Positions 34,515 through 43,091 of a DNA stretch of 64,000 bases are shown here, piece after piece. How positions within the stretch are numbered: position 1 is the stretch's first letter; each line of letters begins with the position of its first letter. The position numbers were made by a program, and so were the translations under genes. The notes under the pieces were generated by a model. It ran no database searches. It saw only the letters and a list, made by a program, of their open reading frames with translations, and was not told the DNA's origin. Source of the DNA: Paenibacillus dendrobii (GTDB taxonomy: Bacteria > Bacillota > Bacilli > Paenibacillales > Paenibacillaceae); contig NZ_WUBI01000003.1 of NCBI RefSeq assembly GCF_009807035.1, positions 682,099-746,098 of the forward strand, written 5' to 3'.

Positions 34515-35621
34515 CTATTCTCCCTTCAGCTCCATCTGCTCCATCATCGCCCGCACCCGGCGAACGCCATCCTCGTCCCCAGCCTGGTACAGGCAATCCA
34601 CAAGCAAGTCATAATAGGGCAGCCGGCTTGGCTCCAATTCGATCAATTTCCAGAGAAGCTGCAAGCGGAATTCATTCGGTACCCGTCCGAGTGCTGCATT
34701 CATGGAGGACATCATGGCCGAGCGAAGCTCCATCCGGTAGGCATTGGCCCATTCGTAATGCTCCATCTCCAAATAATCGCCGCCGCTGTACAGTCTGATC
34801 ATGTCTTCGGCTTTAGTTGCCGCATCTCCTTCCTTCAGCATTCCAAGGAGCTCCTCCAAGTCGCTGCGGATGGCCGACGAATCAATCCAATACCGCTCAT
34901 CACCGTATTTCACGAATCCGTCGTAGCCTTCCGCCTTAAATAGGCTCCGCAAGTAATAAAGGGACGTATGCAGCAGCTTTTGTCCTCGTTCCGCCGAATC
35001 ATCCGGCCACAAATATTCCAGAATCGCGTATTTGTATACCGGCCGACTCCGATGATGCCAAAGCAGCGCAAACAGCTCCTTCGTTTTCTTGGTACGCCAT
35101 GTCAATAGCCGGCCGTCTGGAGCATACAGTTCCATGCTACCCAGCACTTTAAGCAACAGCCGCGGCTTATCTTCCGCGTATCCTTCGAGTCCAGCCGCCG
35201 GGCTGGCGGCATTCAGCTCGTTCCCACGCATGGATTCAACGCTTCGGATCTGCCTTTTGGCTTGCCGTTCCGCATAACGGGATAGCGTCTTAACAAGCCT
35301 GTCCTTGGCGACGGGCTTAAGCAAATACCCGATGGCGGAGGTGTCGAACGCGTCAATCGCATACTGGTCGTGGGCCGTCACAAAGACGATTTCAGCATCC
35401 GGACAGCATGCTGCCAGCGCTCCTGCAGCCTCCAGCCCGCCCATTCCAGGCATTTCGATATCCAAAAAAATCAAATCCGGTTGGAGAGTGCCGCATTGTT
35501 CAATCGCTTCGGTAACCAGTTGAAACCTGCCGACTACCTCCACATCACCAACTTCGTCCAACAAAATGCCCATGACGTCAAGTGCGATCTCTTCGTCGTC
35601 AATCAGAATGGCTCTCCACAT
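34515..35621 (-). CDS. Response regulator with REC, winged-helix and BTAD (SARP-like) domains
   Basis: A 368-residue protein. The REC domain (1-120) has DDEE, the phospho-acceptor in LIFLDIEMPG (Asp near 54) and the conserved Lys in LLKPVAKD. The middle (about 155-250) is an OmpR-like winged helix (TKELFALLWHHRS, KLLHTSLYYLRSLF), followed by a bacterial transcriptional activation (BTAD) region with helical repeats. This matches SARP-type regulators. Its start overlaps the 3' end of the kinase gene by 23 bp, so the two form a two-component system. It lies directly downstream of the kinase and 213 bp upstream of the dockerin operon, which may be its target (inference). Confidence 0.88.
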   Translation of the reverse strand: MWRAILIDDEEIALDVMGILLDEVGDVEVVGRFQLVTEAIEQCGTLQPDLIFLDIEMPGMGGLEAAGALAACCPDAEIVFVTAHDQYAIDAFDTSAIGYLLKPVAKDRLVKTLSRYAERQAKRQIRSVESMRGNELNAASPAAGLEGYAEDKPRLLLKVLGSMELYAPDGRLLTWRTKKTKELFALLWHHRSRPVYKYAILEYLWPDDSAERGQKLLHTSLYYLRSLFKAEGYDGFVKYGDERYWIDSSAIRSDLEELLGMLKEGDAATKAEDMIRLYSGGDYLEMEHYEWANAYRMELRSAMMSSMNAALGRVPNEFRLQLLWKLIELEPSRLPYYDLLVDCLYQAGDEDGVRRVRAMMEQMELKGE

Positions 35622-38600
35622 AGTGCCCCTCCGTCAAATAAATCGTGATTCGAGTTCCTTCGCCTAAGCGGCTTTGAATGTCTAGACTTCGTCCGTACCT
35701 CATTTGCAGACGGCGGTTCACATTTCCGATGCCGATGCCCCCGGTCTTTCCTTGTTCCAGCTGCCTCAGCGTCCCTTCATCCATTCCGACTCCGTCATCC
35801 TTGACGACGATCTCGACACCGTTATCGCCGCGGCGGACGATGATATCCACGGTCCCTCCCTCGGGCTTTTGCCCGATCCCGTGGCGGACGGCATTCTCGA
35901 CAATAGGCTGAAGGGTAAGCGGAGGCAGCATACTGTGCACATTGTCTTCGATTGTATAGCGGACGACCAGCCGCTGACCGAAACGAAGCAGCTCAATGGC
36001 AAGGTAGGCGCGCACCAGCTCCAATTCCCGTTCCAGTGGAACCGCGTCTCCTTGGAAGACGAATGTAAACTTGGCACGAAGATACGTGGTCAAATGATGA
36101 ATGGTTTCCCTCAGCTTGTCCACATTCTTGTAGCTGAGCCCAACCAAGGCATTCAGGCTGTTGTACAGAAAATGCGGGGAAATTTGAGCCTGCAAAAAAT
36201 CCATCTCCCTACGTACAGCCCACTCCGAGGAGCTTTTCATCGCCAGCAGCGACTGCGCCCTGGCCCGAAGTTCCGCCAGTTCAAAAGGCTTTTGCAAAAT
36301 ATCGTTAGCCCCCGCAGTAAAAGCGGCCAGAATGTCACGCGTCTGCCCCGAGGCGGTCAGCATCAGCACCGGAAGCTCGGCCAGACCGTGCAATGAGCGG
36401 ATTTTCCGGCAAATGTCGAGTCCCGACACGCCGGGCATCATTAAGTCGAGCAGCACGAGGTCTGGCTTCTTGCGCCGCAGCGCCTCCAGTGCCTCTGCTC
36501 CGCCGCCCGCCGTTGTATACGTATGACCCATGGAGGAGATTGCATCCATCGCTACCTTCAGGTTGGAGGGCTCATCGTCGACGATCAGAATATGGAACGT
36601 CTCCTCCAACCCGGCGGGCATGAACGGGAGAGCAGTGATCGGTTCGAGGTTCTCTGGAGACTTCATGTGCTTCTCGTACTCTGTGCATTCCTCGTCCACC
36701 GTATATTCGGCGTATTCTGCGACTGCCGCCGCCTCGCGCGCTCCACTCCAGGCAATCGGCAGCGTGAACGTGAACCGCGAACCGCGGCCAACTTCGGACT
36801 CTACCTGCAAATGCCCACCCTGCAGCTCCACCAGCTGCTTCGATATGCTGAGCCCGAGCCCGATGCCATCGCGTGATTGGAAGCCTTTCTCGTCATGTTG
36901 GAAAAACGGCTGAAACAGGTCGTCCATGATTTCAGCCGGAATACCCCTCCCGGTGTCGCTAACCGAAACAGCCAGCATCTCTCCCCGTCTTTCTGCCGAG
37001 ATCGAGACGTTTCCCCGGTCGGTGTACTTCAGCCCGTTCTCCAGCAGATTGTGCAAAATCTGCCGCAACCGATTCTCGTCAGCCAGTACAAGCGGAAGCG
37101 CGGGAGACAGCTCGCTTACAAGCCGGACGCCGCTCTTGATCGGCGAAATCGACAAGGTCTCCATGACAAAGCGGGTCGATACATACAGATCAACCGGCTT
37201 CGGCTGCACATGGAGCTGACCGTACCGAATCCGGTTCATATCGAGGATGTCATTCACCAGCCCGGCAAGCCGCCTTCCGATCAGATGCAGCAGCCTGACG
37301 TTCTCGCGATGCCCTGCTGCGAGTGGCACTTCCTTGTTTTCCAGCAGCGCCTCCGACAGATTGATGATGCCGTGCAGAGGCGTGCGAAGCTCATGCGACG
37401 TTTTTGCCAAAAATTCGTCCTTCTGCCGGTCATGGATCAGCAGTTGTTCGGCCAAGCGTTCGCTGCGCAGAAAAGCTCCCCGAATCCGGTCCGTCATCAG
37501 GAACGACTGCGACAGTACGACCAGCAGCAGCGTGACGATGATGTAATAAGGACTATCCAGCGCCAACTGGTAACGGGTCTGGGCAAACACCCAACTGATG
37601 ATTAAAAAGAACACGCCGAGTAGAATATAAAAAACCTGGATTCCCTGATGACGATTGCGGAAAATCGAGGCGAAAATGAACCCGAAGGCCACAATCTGCA
37701 AAACAACGCCGGGCCACAACAAAACCATTAGATAATCATTCGGAAGCGCGGCCAGCAAAACCAGATAAACACAGGAAACCCCAAGGAATGTCCTAAACCA
37801 GTACCCGCTTCTGTCGCTTAAATAGAGGCGCACATAATGAATAAAGAACAGAATAGACAGGTACGGGAGGATGAACAACAGCTTTTGCAACAGCAGAAAT
37901 GACATCGAGGGAACCAGGTTCCCCATAATAATTTCGTTGTCGATACTGAAAAAAAGCCCCAGTGCCCAACAGAACAAGCTGAAGAAAATCAAGTACGGCT
38001 CCCGCCGCCATTGCCTGAACATCCCCGCAAAATAAATGCCAAAGGACAGCAGCGTGGTCATAACGATCACGTCGGCTATGCGGGCGTTATCTCTCCGGGC
38101 CATGACGTCGACCGTTAGCCCGAACTCGGGTGCTTGCACAAGTCCTCCTTGCAGATATCGATAGCTCGACACCCGGACGATAATATCGATTTCCCGGCCA
38201 TCCGCCTCGATCGACCCGAAGAATGGAACATTGCTGGGCACAAAATCATTATCCGACAAGGCAGGTTGCCCAGTGCCTCCAAGCTCCTTGCCGCCCATGT
38301 AAATGCGGCTCGACATCCGAATCTTTTTGGCTCGAAGACCGTAATCGCCAAGATCACCCACCCGTATCCGCAGACGGTAAGTCCCGGCGCCATAGCCGTC
38401 ATCCGACACCTTTCCCTCCCAGTCTCCGGGGACAGGGAGAAGACGCCGCTCCGCTTGCAGCTCCGTTCCCCGATCGGCGAAGTCCCGGGGCGTCAGCAGC
38501 CGATCCTTGTAAAATTCCCATTCGCCTCGAAGCGGGATGATCCCCTGCTGCGTAAAGTTCCAATGTCTGGCATCCAGCACGCCTTCATGCGCTTTCGGGT

Positions 38601-38706
38601 AGTTGACATTTGGATGAAGCCATTCATAGATGAAAATTGAGGTCGCGACGGCAAATACGGCGACCATGACGATCAGACCTGACAATTGCTTTTTCATAGG
38701 CTGCAT
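35599..38706 (-). CDS. Hybrid sensor kinase, 7TM-HisKA-HATPase-REC-LytS-type kinase
   Basis: About 1035 residues. A signal-anchor helix is followed by an extracellular 7TMR-DISM-like sensory domain (about 35-205). Seven hydrophobic helices follow (about 208-425). A HisKA motif with the phospho-His in KTSHELRTPLHG comes next (about 470), then a HATPase (N-box NLLENGLKY, GIGLGLSISKQL). A REC domain with VLLDLMMPG follows (about 735-850). A second kinase core follows (about 870-1030), with the LytS/YesM motif QISPHFLYNSLNAL, a VENAVRHGIGQ N-box and GIGIGNV. Two complete kinase cores in one chain is unusual. Start 38706 has AGGAAGG close upstream. Signal unknown. Confidence 0.88.
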   Translation of the reverse strand: MQPMKKQLSGLIVMVAVFAVATSIFIYEWLHPNVNYPKAHEGVLDARHWNFTQQGIIPLRGEWEFYKDRLLTPRDFADRGTELQAERRLLPVPGDWEGKVSDDGYGAGTYRLRIRVGDLGDYGLRAKKIRMSSRIYMGGKELGGTGQPALSDNDFVPSNVPFFGSIEADGREIDIIVRVSSYRYLQGGLVQAPEFGLTVDVMARRDNARIADVIVMTTLLSFGIYFAGMFRQWRREPYLIFFSLFCWALGLFFSIDNEIIMGNLVPSMSFLLLQKLLFILPYLSILFFIHYVRLYLSDRSGYWFRTFLGVSCVYLVLLAALPNDYLMVLLWPGVVLQIVAFGFIFASIFRNRHQGIQVFYILLGVFFLIISWVFAQTRYQLALDSPYYIIVTLLLVVLSQSFLMTDRIRGAFLRSERLAEQLLIHDRQKDEFLAKTSHELRTPLHGIINLSEALLENKEVPLAAGHRENVRLLHLIGRRLAGLVNDILDMNRIRYGQLHVQPKPVDLYVSTRFVMETLSISPIKSGVRLVSELSPALPLVLADENRLRQILHNLLENGLKYTDRGNVSISAERRGEMLAVSVSDTGRGIPAEIMDDLFQPFFQHDEKGFQSRDGIGLGLSISKQLVELQGGHLQVESEVGRGSRFTFTLPIAWSGAREAAAVAEYAEYTVDEECTEYEKHMKSPENLEPITALPFMPAGLEETFHILIVDDEPSNLKVAMDAISSMGHTYTTAGGGAEALEALRRKKPDLVLLDLMMPGVSGLDICRKIRSLHGLAELPVLMLTASGQTRDILAAFTAGANDILQKPFELAELRARAQSLLAMKSSSEWAVRREMDFLQAQISPHFLYNSLNALVGLSYKNVDKLRETIHHLTTYLRAKFTFVFQGDAVPLERELELVRAYLAIELLRFGQRLVVRYTIEDNVHSMLPPLTLQPIVENAVRHGIGQKPEGGTVDIIVRRGDNGVEIVVKDDGVGMDEGTLRQLEQGKTGGIGIGNVNRRLQMRYGRSLDIQSRLGEGTRITIYLTEGHYVESHSD

Positions 38707-38826
38707 GTTCCTTCCTGCCAAAGGAGAAAGATTCAGAACCCCACTTTTTCCCATTCAAGCTTGGTTAAGGCTATCATACCACGGCAGCAAAAAAAGCAGA
38801 TTCATAAAATATAATAGAAGTACTTC

Positions 38827-38858
38827 AAAAAGGCAGCCACCCGGAAGGGTAGGCTGCC
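38827..38858 (-). terminator. Terminator of carbohydrate cluster 1
   Basis: GGCAGCC and GGCTGCC with a short loop are followed on the minus strand by TTTTTGA, just after the FAD oxidoreductase stop. Confidence 0.88.
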
Positions 38859-38865
38859 TCAACTG

Positions 38866-41112
38866 TTAATACACCCGAATTTCCACCAACTCGGCGCAAG
38901 GGGCGCCGTTCGTTTCTTCGATCACGACGCGCAGCGCATCGGCCAAGATCGAGCCCTTCAAACGGATGCGATTGCTCCTCCGCCGATTATCCTCGGCAGA
39001 AGCCACCGTACTCCAATTCCCTTGGACCCGTGCCTCGATCCGGTAAGATTTCACCAGTTCCGGGATGGTATCGAATGACGTGCGGTGATGATGAAGGTTA
39101 ATCAGGTCTTCATTCACGTCGTCGTTCCACGTCAACATGATTTCCTTCATCGATATTTCATGCTCCCATGTCAATTGCAGCCAAGCCTCGCTCTCCGGAC
39201 CGATCGGCTCGGATGCCCACAGATTAGGACCGCCGAATGGCCGCTTGTATCCGCCAACCGCTTTTTCCGGCGCATAAGCTGTGGTCATGCCCTTGACCTT
39301 GAAGCAGAACGGCTGGCGGACCACAGCTTTCATGCTCCAGGCCACAACCGGTTGATTCTCGTCGTGGTCCTCCAGATTGGACGACGCGTTCGGGACCGCT
39401 CCCTTCTCGAAGGCGAGGACGCCGGTAAGCGGTTTGGACGTCCGGTACAGGCTGACGCCCGGATTCTCGCGAATGATGACAAAGGCGTTCTGCGGCGCGT
39501 CCGGTTCCCAAGCGAGGGGGATGGATACCCACTGCGCTTCGCCCTTGGCGATGGCCGCTTCGGCTTCAGCCACCTTCGAATACGGCACGTAATTCTCCGG
39601 ACGTCCGGTGTCCCATAACTCCACGGTAAGCCGGGTATCCTCGGCTGCGTCTACGAGCAGCTCCAGCCCTTCGACTGCCGGCTCGACCGGGAACAGCACC
39701 GCGACATCCCGGCTTAGCTGAACGGCGGAATCCGGGTTGTCGAAGGAGATGGCTCTGCGAACCGATGATGCCGAAACCTTCGCCAGCGATGCCAGGTCCT
39801 GATCGTCTTCATGCGACAGACCAATAATGGAAGCGTCCTGGCGCAGCAGCGTCTGCTGCAGCTCCTGCAGATGCGAGCGGTAGATATCGCGCGGCGACAC
39901 GCCCTTCGCTGCGCACAGCGAAGCAGCGGTGCCGGCCGCTTCCCCCATGACCGCGCAGGTCGCCATGACGCGCGTCGTGCCGAACGCCACATGGGAAGCG
40001 CTGACGTTCCGGCCGGCGAACAGCAGATTTCCTACGTTCGCCGAATACAGACAGCGGTACGGAATATGATAGTTGCCGTCCGCATGCATATGCTTGGAGC
40101 CGCTGGCTTCGGCATACATGCCCTGCGGCGGATGCAGGTCAATGGACCAGCCGCCGAAGGCGATGCGATCATGGAACGGCTCCTGCGCGATGATGTCGTT
40201 CTGATTCAGCACATAGTCGCCGACGAAACGGCGGTATTCCCTTTTTCCCGGAATGGAACCGACCCATTCCAGGGTCATGGTATCGGCCTCAAACTGCCCC
40301 GAATTTTTGATATAATCCCAGATGCCATAAATGACGGACCAGAGCTCGTCCCGGATCGCTTCATTATGATGAACCGTGTCCAACTCGCCGCCCCACTCAA
40401 TCCACCAATAATGGCAGCCCGAATCGCCACTGCGGATGACCCGCTTGATCGGGATCGGCGTCTGCGTGATGTCCTTGGCGAAGGAAGGCGGCACGAACCG
40501 GACGGGATGCCCCGCGTCCTTCGTATAGAATAGCAGTGTGCTGCCCAAGGTAATGCCGTCCGTTTCCTCCGGCGCCCACGCTTCCCCGTATTCATGGGCG
40601 GCTTCACGGCCGATCCGGTACCGGGCTCCCGCCATAAAGCCGACGAGACCGTCGCCGGTACAATCCAGGAAGACCGGACTTTCCAGGCGTATGCGCCGTT
40701 CGGAGCCCATCATCCAGCCGGTCACCGACCGAACCATGCGGTTCTCCTCCGGACCATCCGCCTCAACTTCATGCACATCGGTATTCAGCAGCAGCGTAAT
40801 GTTCGGCTCCGCCTTGACCGCTTCCAGGATAACCAAATCCCACAAGTACGGATTGCCGTCCGGGTTGCGGTACTGGTTCTCCACGAACAGCTCGCCCATG
40901 ATGCCCGTCTCCCGCGCATACCGGTTAATGCCGTGCGCGGTCGCCCCGCACACCCATACCCGTACTTCGCTGCTCGAATTGCCGCCCAGAACCGGGCGAT
41001 TGTTCACCAGTACGACCTTGCTGCCGAGCCGTGCCGCCGCAATGGCGGCGCATACGCCTGCCAGCCCGCCGCCGATCACGGTCACGTCGCTTCGCATCGT
41101 CTCCGTTTTCAT
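38866..41112 (-). CDS. FAD-dependent oxidoreductase, FAD_oxidored (PF12831)-type
   Basis: A 748-residue cytoplasmic protein. The N-terminal dinucleotide fold is VIGGGLAGVCAAIAAARLG (about residues 12-30), with NRPVLGGNSSSEV and later LFAGRNVSASHVAFG and RVMATCAVMGEAAGTAA. This matches the PF12831 family found in polysaccharide-use clusters. The C-terminal ~300 residues look beta-rich, with a part resembling a discoidin-like domain. The reaction is unknown; sugar oxidation or modification is an inference from its place directly after a sugar transporter (4 nt from the permease stop). The ATG at 41112 has AAAGGG 7 nt upstream. Confidence 0.75.
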   Translation of the reverse strand: MKTETMRSDVTVIGGGLAGVCAAIAAARLGSKVVLVNNRPVLGGNSSSEVRVWVCGATAHGINRYARETGIMGELFVENQYRNPDGNPYLWDLVILEAVKAEPNITLLLNTDVHEVEADGPEENRMVRSVTGWMMGSERRIRLESPVFLDCTGDGLVGFMAGARYRIGREAAHEYGEAWAPEETDGITLGSTLLFYTKDAGHPVRFVPPSFAKDITQTPIPIKRVIRSGDSGCHYWWIEWGGELDTVHHNEAIRDELWSVIYGIWDYIKNSGQFEADTMTLEWVGSIPGKREYRRFVGDYVLNQNDIIAQEPFHDRIAFGGWSIDLHPPQGMYAEASGSKHMHADGNYHIPYRCLYSANVGNLLFAGRNVSASHVAFGTTRVMATCAVMGEAAGTAASLCAAKGVSPRDIYRSHLQELQQTLLRQDASIIGLSHEDDQDLASLAKVSASSVRRAISFDNPDSAVQLSRDVAVLFPVEPAVEGLELLVDAAEDTRLTVELWDTGRPENYVPYSKVAEAEAAIAKGEAQWVSIPLAWEPDAPQNAFVIIRENPGVSLYRTSKPLTGVLAFEKGAVPNASSNLEDHDENQPVVAWSMKAVVRQPFCFKVKGMTTAYAPEKAVGGYKRPFGGPNLWASEPIGPESEAWLQLTWEHEISMKEIMLTWNDDVNEDLINLHHHRTSFDTIPELVKSYRIEARVQGNWSTVASAEDNRRRSNRIRLKGSILADALRVVIEETNGAPCAELVEIRVY

Positions 41113-41116
41113 CTTC

Positions 41117-41962
41117 TCACCCTTTCACCGCTGAGTTGGTCAAGCCTTGAATAATGTAGCGCTGGCCGATCGCGAACACGACGATCATCGGAATAATGCC
41201 CGCAGAAGCCGCGGCCATCATGCCGTTGTAATCCACCGTATTTTCCAGGATGAAATTCTGAAGTCCAAGCGGAATAGTATACAGCCGCTCGTCGATCAGG
41301 AAGACCAGCGCATTCTCGTAATCGTTCCACTGCCAGGAGAAATCGATGATGGCCAGAGTAGCCAGTGCCGGTTTGGCGAGGGGCAGAATGAGCCGGAAGA
41401 AGATCCGGAAATGCCCCGCTCCGTCGATGAAGGCCGACTCGGAAATCTCATGGGGAATGGACAGAAAGAACTGGCGCAGCATAAACACGCCGAAAATCGT
41501 GAACATGCCGGGCAGGATCAACGACCAATGCGTGTTGTAGATGCCGGCCCATTCAAACATGATGAACTTGGGCACGAACAGTACCTGCGGGGGAATCATC
41601 ATCATGGATAAATAGAGCATGAACAGTGCATTTCTCCCCTTGAATTCGACCCGGGCGAAGCCATATGCCGCGAAAGCGGACAGGAACGTGGCTCCGACCA
41701 TGCCGATGAAAGCGATCTTCAGCGAGTTCAGATAATAGGTGCCGAAGCTTTTCGGGCCGCTCCACACCTTTAGATGATGCTCCCACGTCGGATGCGCAGG
41801 AATCCATTCGATCGGGTATTTGAACACCTCGGTCGGGGTTTTCAAGGACGTACTGATCATCCATAAAAAGGGCATGATCATCACGATGGCCAGCGCCAGC
41901 ATGATCAGCGTCACCAGCAGCCTGCCCGGCGTGCCGGAAACGAGTCGTTTTTTGAGTTCCAT
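41117..41962 (-). CDS. Carbohydrate ABC transporter permease, MalG/GanQ-like
   Basis: A 281-residue membrane protein with six hydrophobic helices. The permease EAA loop is ISESAFIDGAGHFRIFFRLILPLAKPALATL, with the conserved EA-x2-DGA core and the downstream proline-leucine run. The C-terminus ends GQRYIIQGLTNSAVKG, typical of MalG-group proteins. It should form the translocation channel with the upstream permease (24 bp away). The ATP-hydrolysing subunit is not encoded here, as is common for sugar systems sharing an MsmX-type ATPase. Transcribed toward the FAD oxidoreductase gene in one operon. Confidence 0.9.
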   Translation of the reverse strand: MELKKRLVSGTPGRLLVTLIMLALAIVMIMPFLWMISTSLKTPTEVFKYPIEWIPAHPTWEHHLKVWSGPKSFGTYYLNSLKIAFIGMVGATFLSAFAAYGFARVEFKGRNALFMLYLSMMMIPPQVLFVPKFIMFEWAGIYNTHWSLILPGMFTIFGVFMLRQFFLSIPHEISESAFIDGAGHFRIFFRLILPLAKPALATLAIIDFSWQWNDYENALVFLIDERLYTIPLGLQNFILENTVDYNGMMAAASAGIIPMIVVFAIGQRYIIQGLTNSAVKG

Positions 41963-41985
41963 GATGCTTCAGGCCTCTCTTTCTG

Positions 41986-42867
41986 TTAATAGTGGACCCA
42001 ACGTTTTTGGCCGATCCATTGAACCACGGTGATGATCAGGATGATGATGAACAGCGCCCACGAGATCGTGGCGGCATAGCCCATGTCATAATATCGGAAA
42101 GCATTCTGATAGACGTACAAGGAAAGGATGGTCGTGCTGTTCCCAGGACCGCCCTGCGTCGTCGCCTGAATAATACCGAACGTCTTGATCGTCATGATCA
42201 TGCCGGTTACGAGCAGCAGGAACGTCGTGGGACTGACGAGCGGCCAAATGATTTTACGGAGCAGCTGACCCGGCCGCGCACCATCGATCTTCGCGGCTTC
42301 CAGCAGTTCCGGCGATACTTCTTGCAGCGCGGCCAGATAGATGATCATGTTATAGCCCATCAGGAACCAGATCCAAATGATATCGATGGCGAACATCGAA
42401 GTTGTCGTGGTGGACAGCCACCCCGGCGGATGCTCGATGCCGATGCCGCGGAGGAAACCGTTGATCGGCCCCTGCTTCGGCTGAAACAGCAGCATCCAGA
42501 CAAAGGCGACGGCTACCCCGCTCGTGATGTACGGCATGAAATACAAAGCGCGCAGCAGCTTTTTTAAATAGATCCGTTGGTTCAGGATGACCGCGACGAC
42601 GAAGCCAAGCGCGATCGACACCGGCACCGCCACGAGGAAGAGGACCGTATTCTTCAGCGACAGGTAGAACAGCTTGTCGTGCAGCATCCGGATGATATTA
42701 TCGAAACCGACGAACCCGACCTTGGGATTCATGAATTTATAATCCGTGAAGACCAAGCCCAGGGAATATGCGGCCGGTATGAGAAAGAACAACAGCACGC
42801 CGATCATGCTGGGCCCGATAAAGACGTAACCCAGCCTCCGCTGCCTTCTCATCCAATGGTTGTTCAT
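41986..42867 (-). CDS. Carbohydrate ABC transporter permease, MalF/LacF-like
   Basis: About 293 residues starting MNNHWMRRQRRLGYVFIGPSM. Six helices and the EAA loop ELLEAAKIDGARPGQLLRKIIWPLVSP place it with MalF-type sugar permeases. The ATG at 42867 has GAGGGG 7 nt upstream; an extended in-frame start at 42996 lies in intergenic sequence without a ribosome site. It starts the permease pair. The preceding binding-protein gene ends 225 bp upstream, with a terminator between them. Confidence 0.9.
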   Translation of the reverse strand: MNNHWMRRQRRLGYVFIGPSMIGVLLFFLIPAAYSLGLVFTDYKFMNPKVGFVGFDNIIRMLHDKLFYLSLKNTVLFLVAVPVSIALGFVVAVILNQRIYLKKLLRALYFMPYITSGVAVAFVWMLLFQPKQGPINGFLRGIGIEHPPGWLSTTTTSMFAIDIIWIWFLMGYNMIIYLAALQEVSPELLEAAKIDGARPGQLLRKIIWPLVSPTTFLLLVTGMIMTIKTFGIIQATTQGGPGNSTTILSLYVYQNAFRYYDMGYAATISWALFIIILIITVVQWIGQKRWVHY

Positions 42868-42930
42868 GCGTTTTCCCCTCATTTCTTGATTTGATGTACT
42901 CAGTCTAGCAAGCCGCAGCGGTTCACGAGA

Positions 42931-43022
42931 AGGAACAAAACCATCGTCTTCATACCACAAAATGATGCAAAAAAAACACCGTGCAGCTCGCCGCATGGCG
43001 CTTGGTCATCAAATTGTTCTAT
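42931..43022. promoter_or_regulatory. Cluster of GAACAAAATGAT-type motifs before the permeases
   Basis: The plus strand has ACAAAATGATGC (42957-42968) and GGAACAAAACCATC (42931-42944). The minus strand has ATAGAACAATTTGATG (43007-43022). These resemble repeated sites elsewhere in this cluster and are candidate response-regulator sites. Confidence 0.45.
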
Positions 43023-43030
43023 CTGGAATA

Positions 43031-43064
43031 AAAAAGAGACGGCCATCAAGCTTGGGCCGTCCCT
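43031..43064 (-). terminator. Terminator between binding protein and permeases
   Basis: GGGACGGCC and GGCCGTCTC form a stem followed on the minus strand by TTTTTTATT, 28 bp after the binding-protein stop. Partial read-through would give more binding protein than permease. Confidence 0.85.
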
Positions 43065-43091
43065 TGTCATTTTCACCTCCGCAGCAAATGA

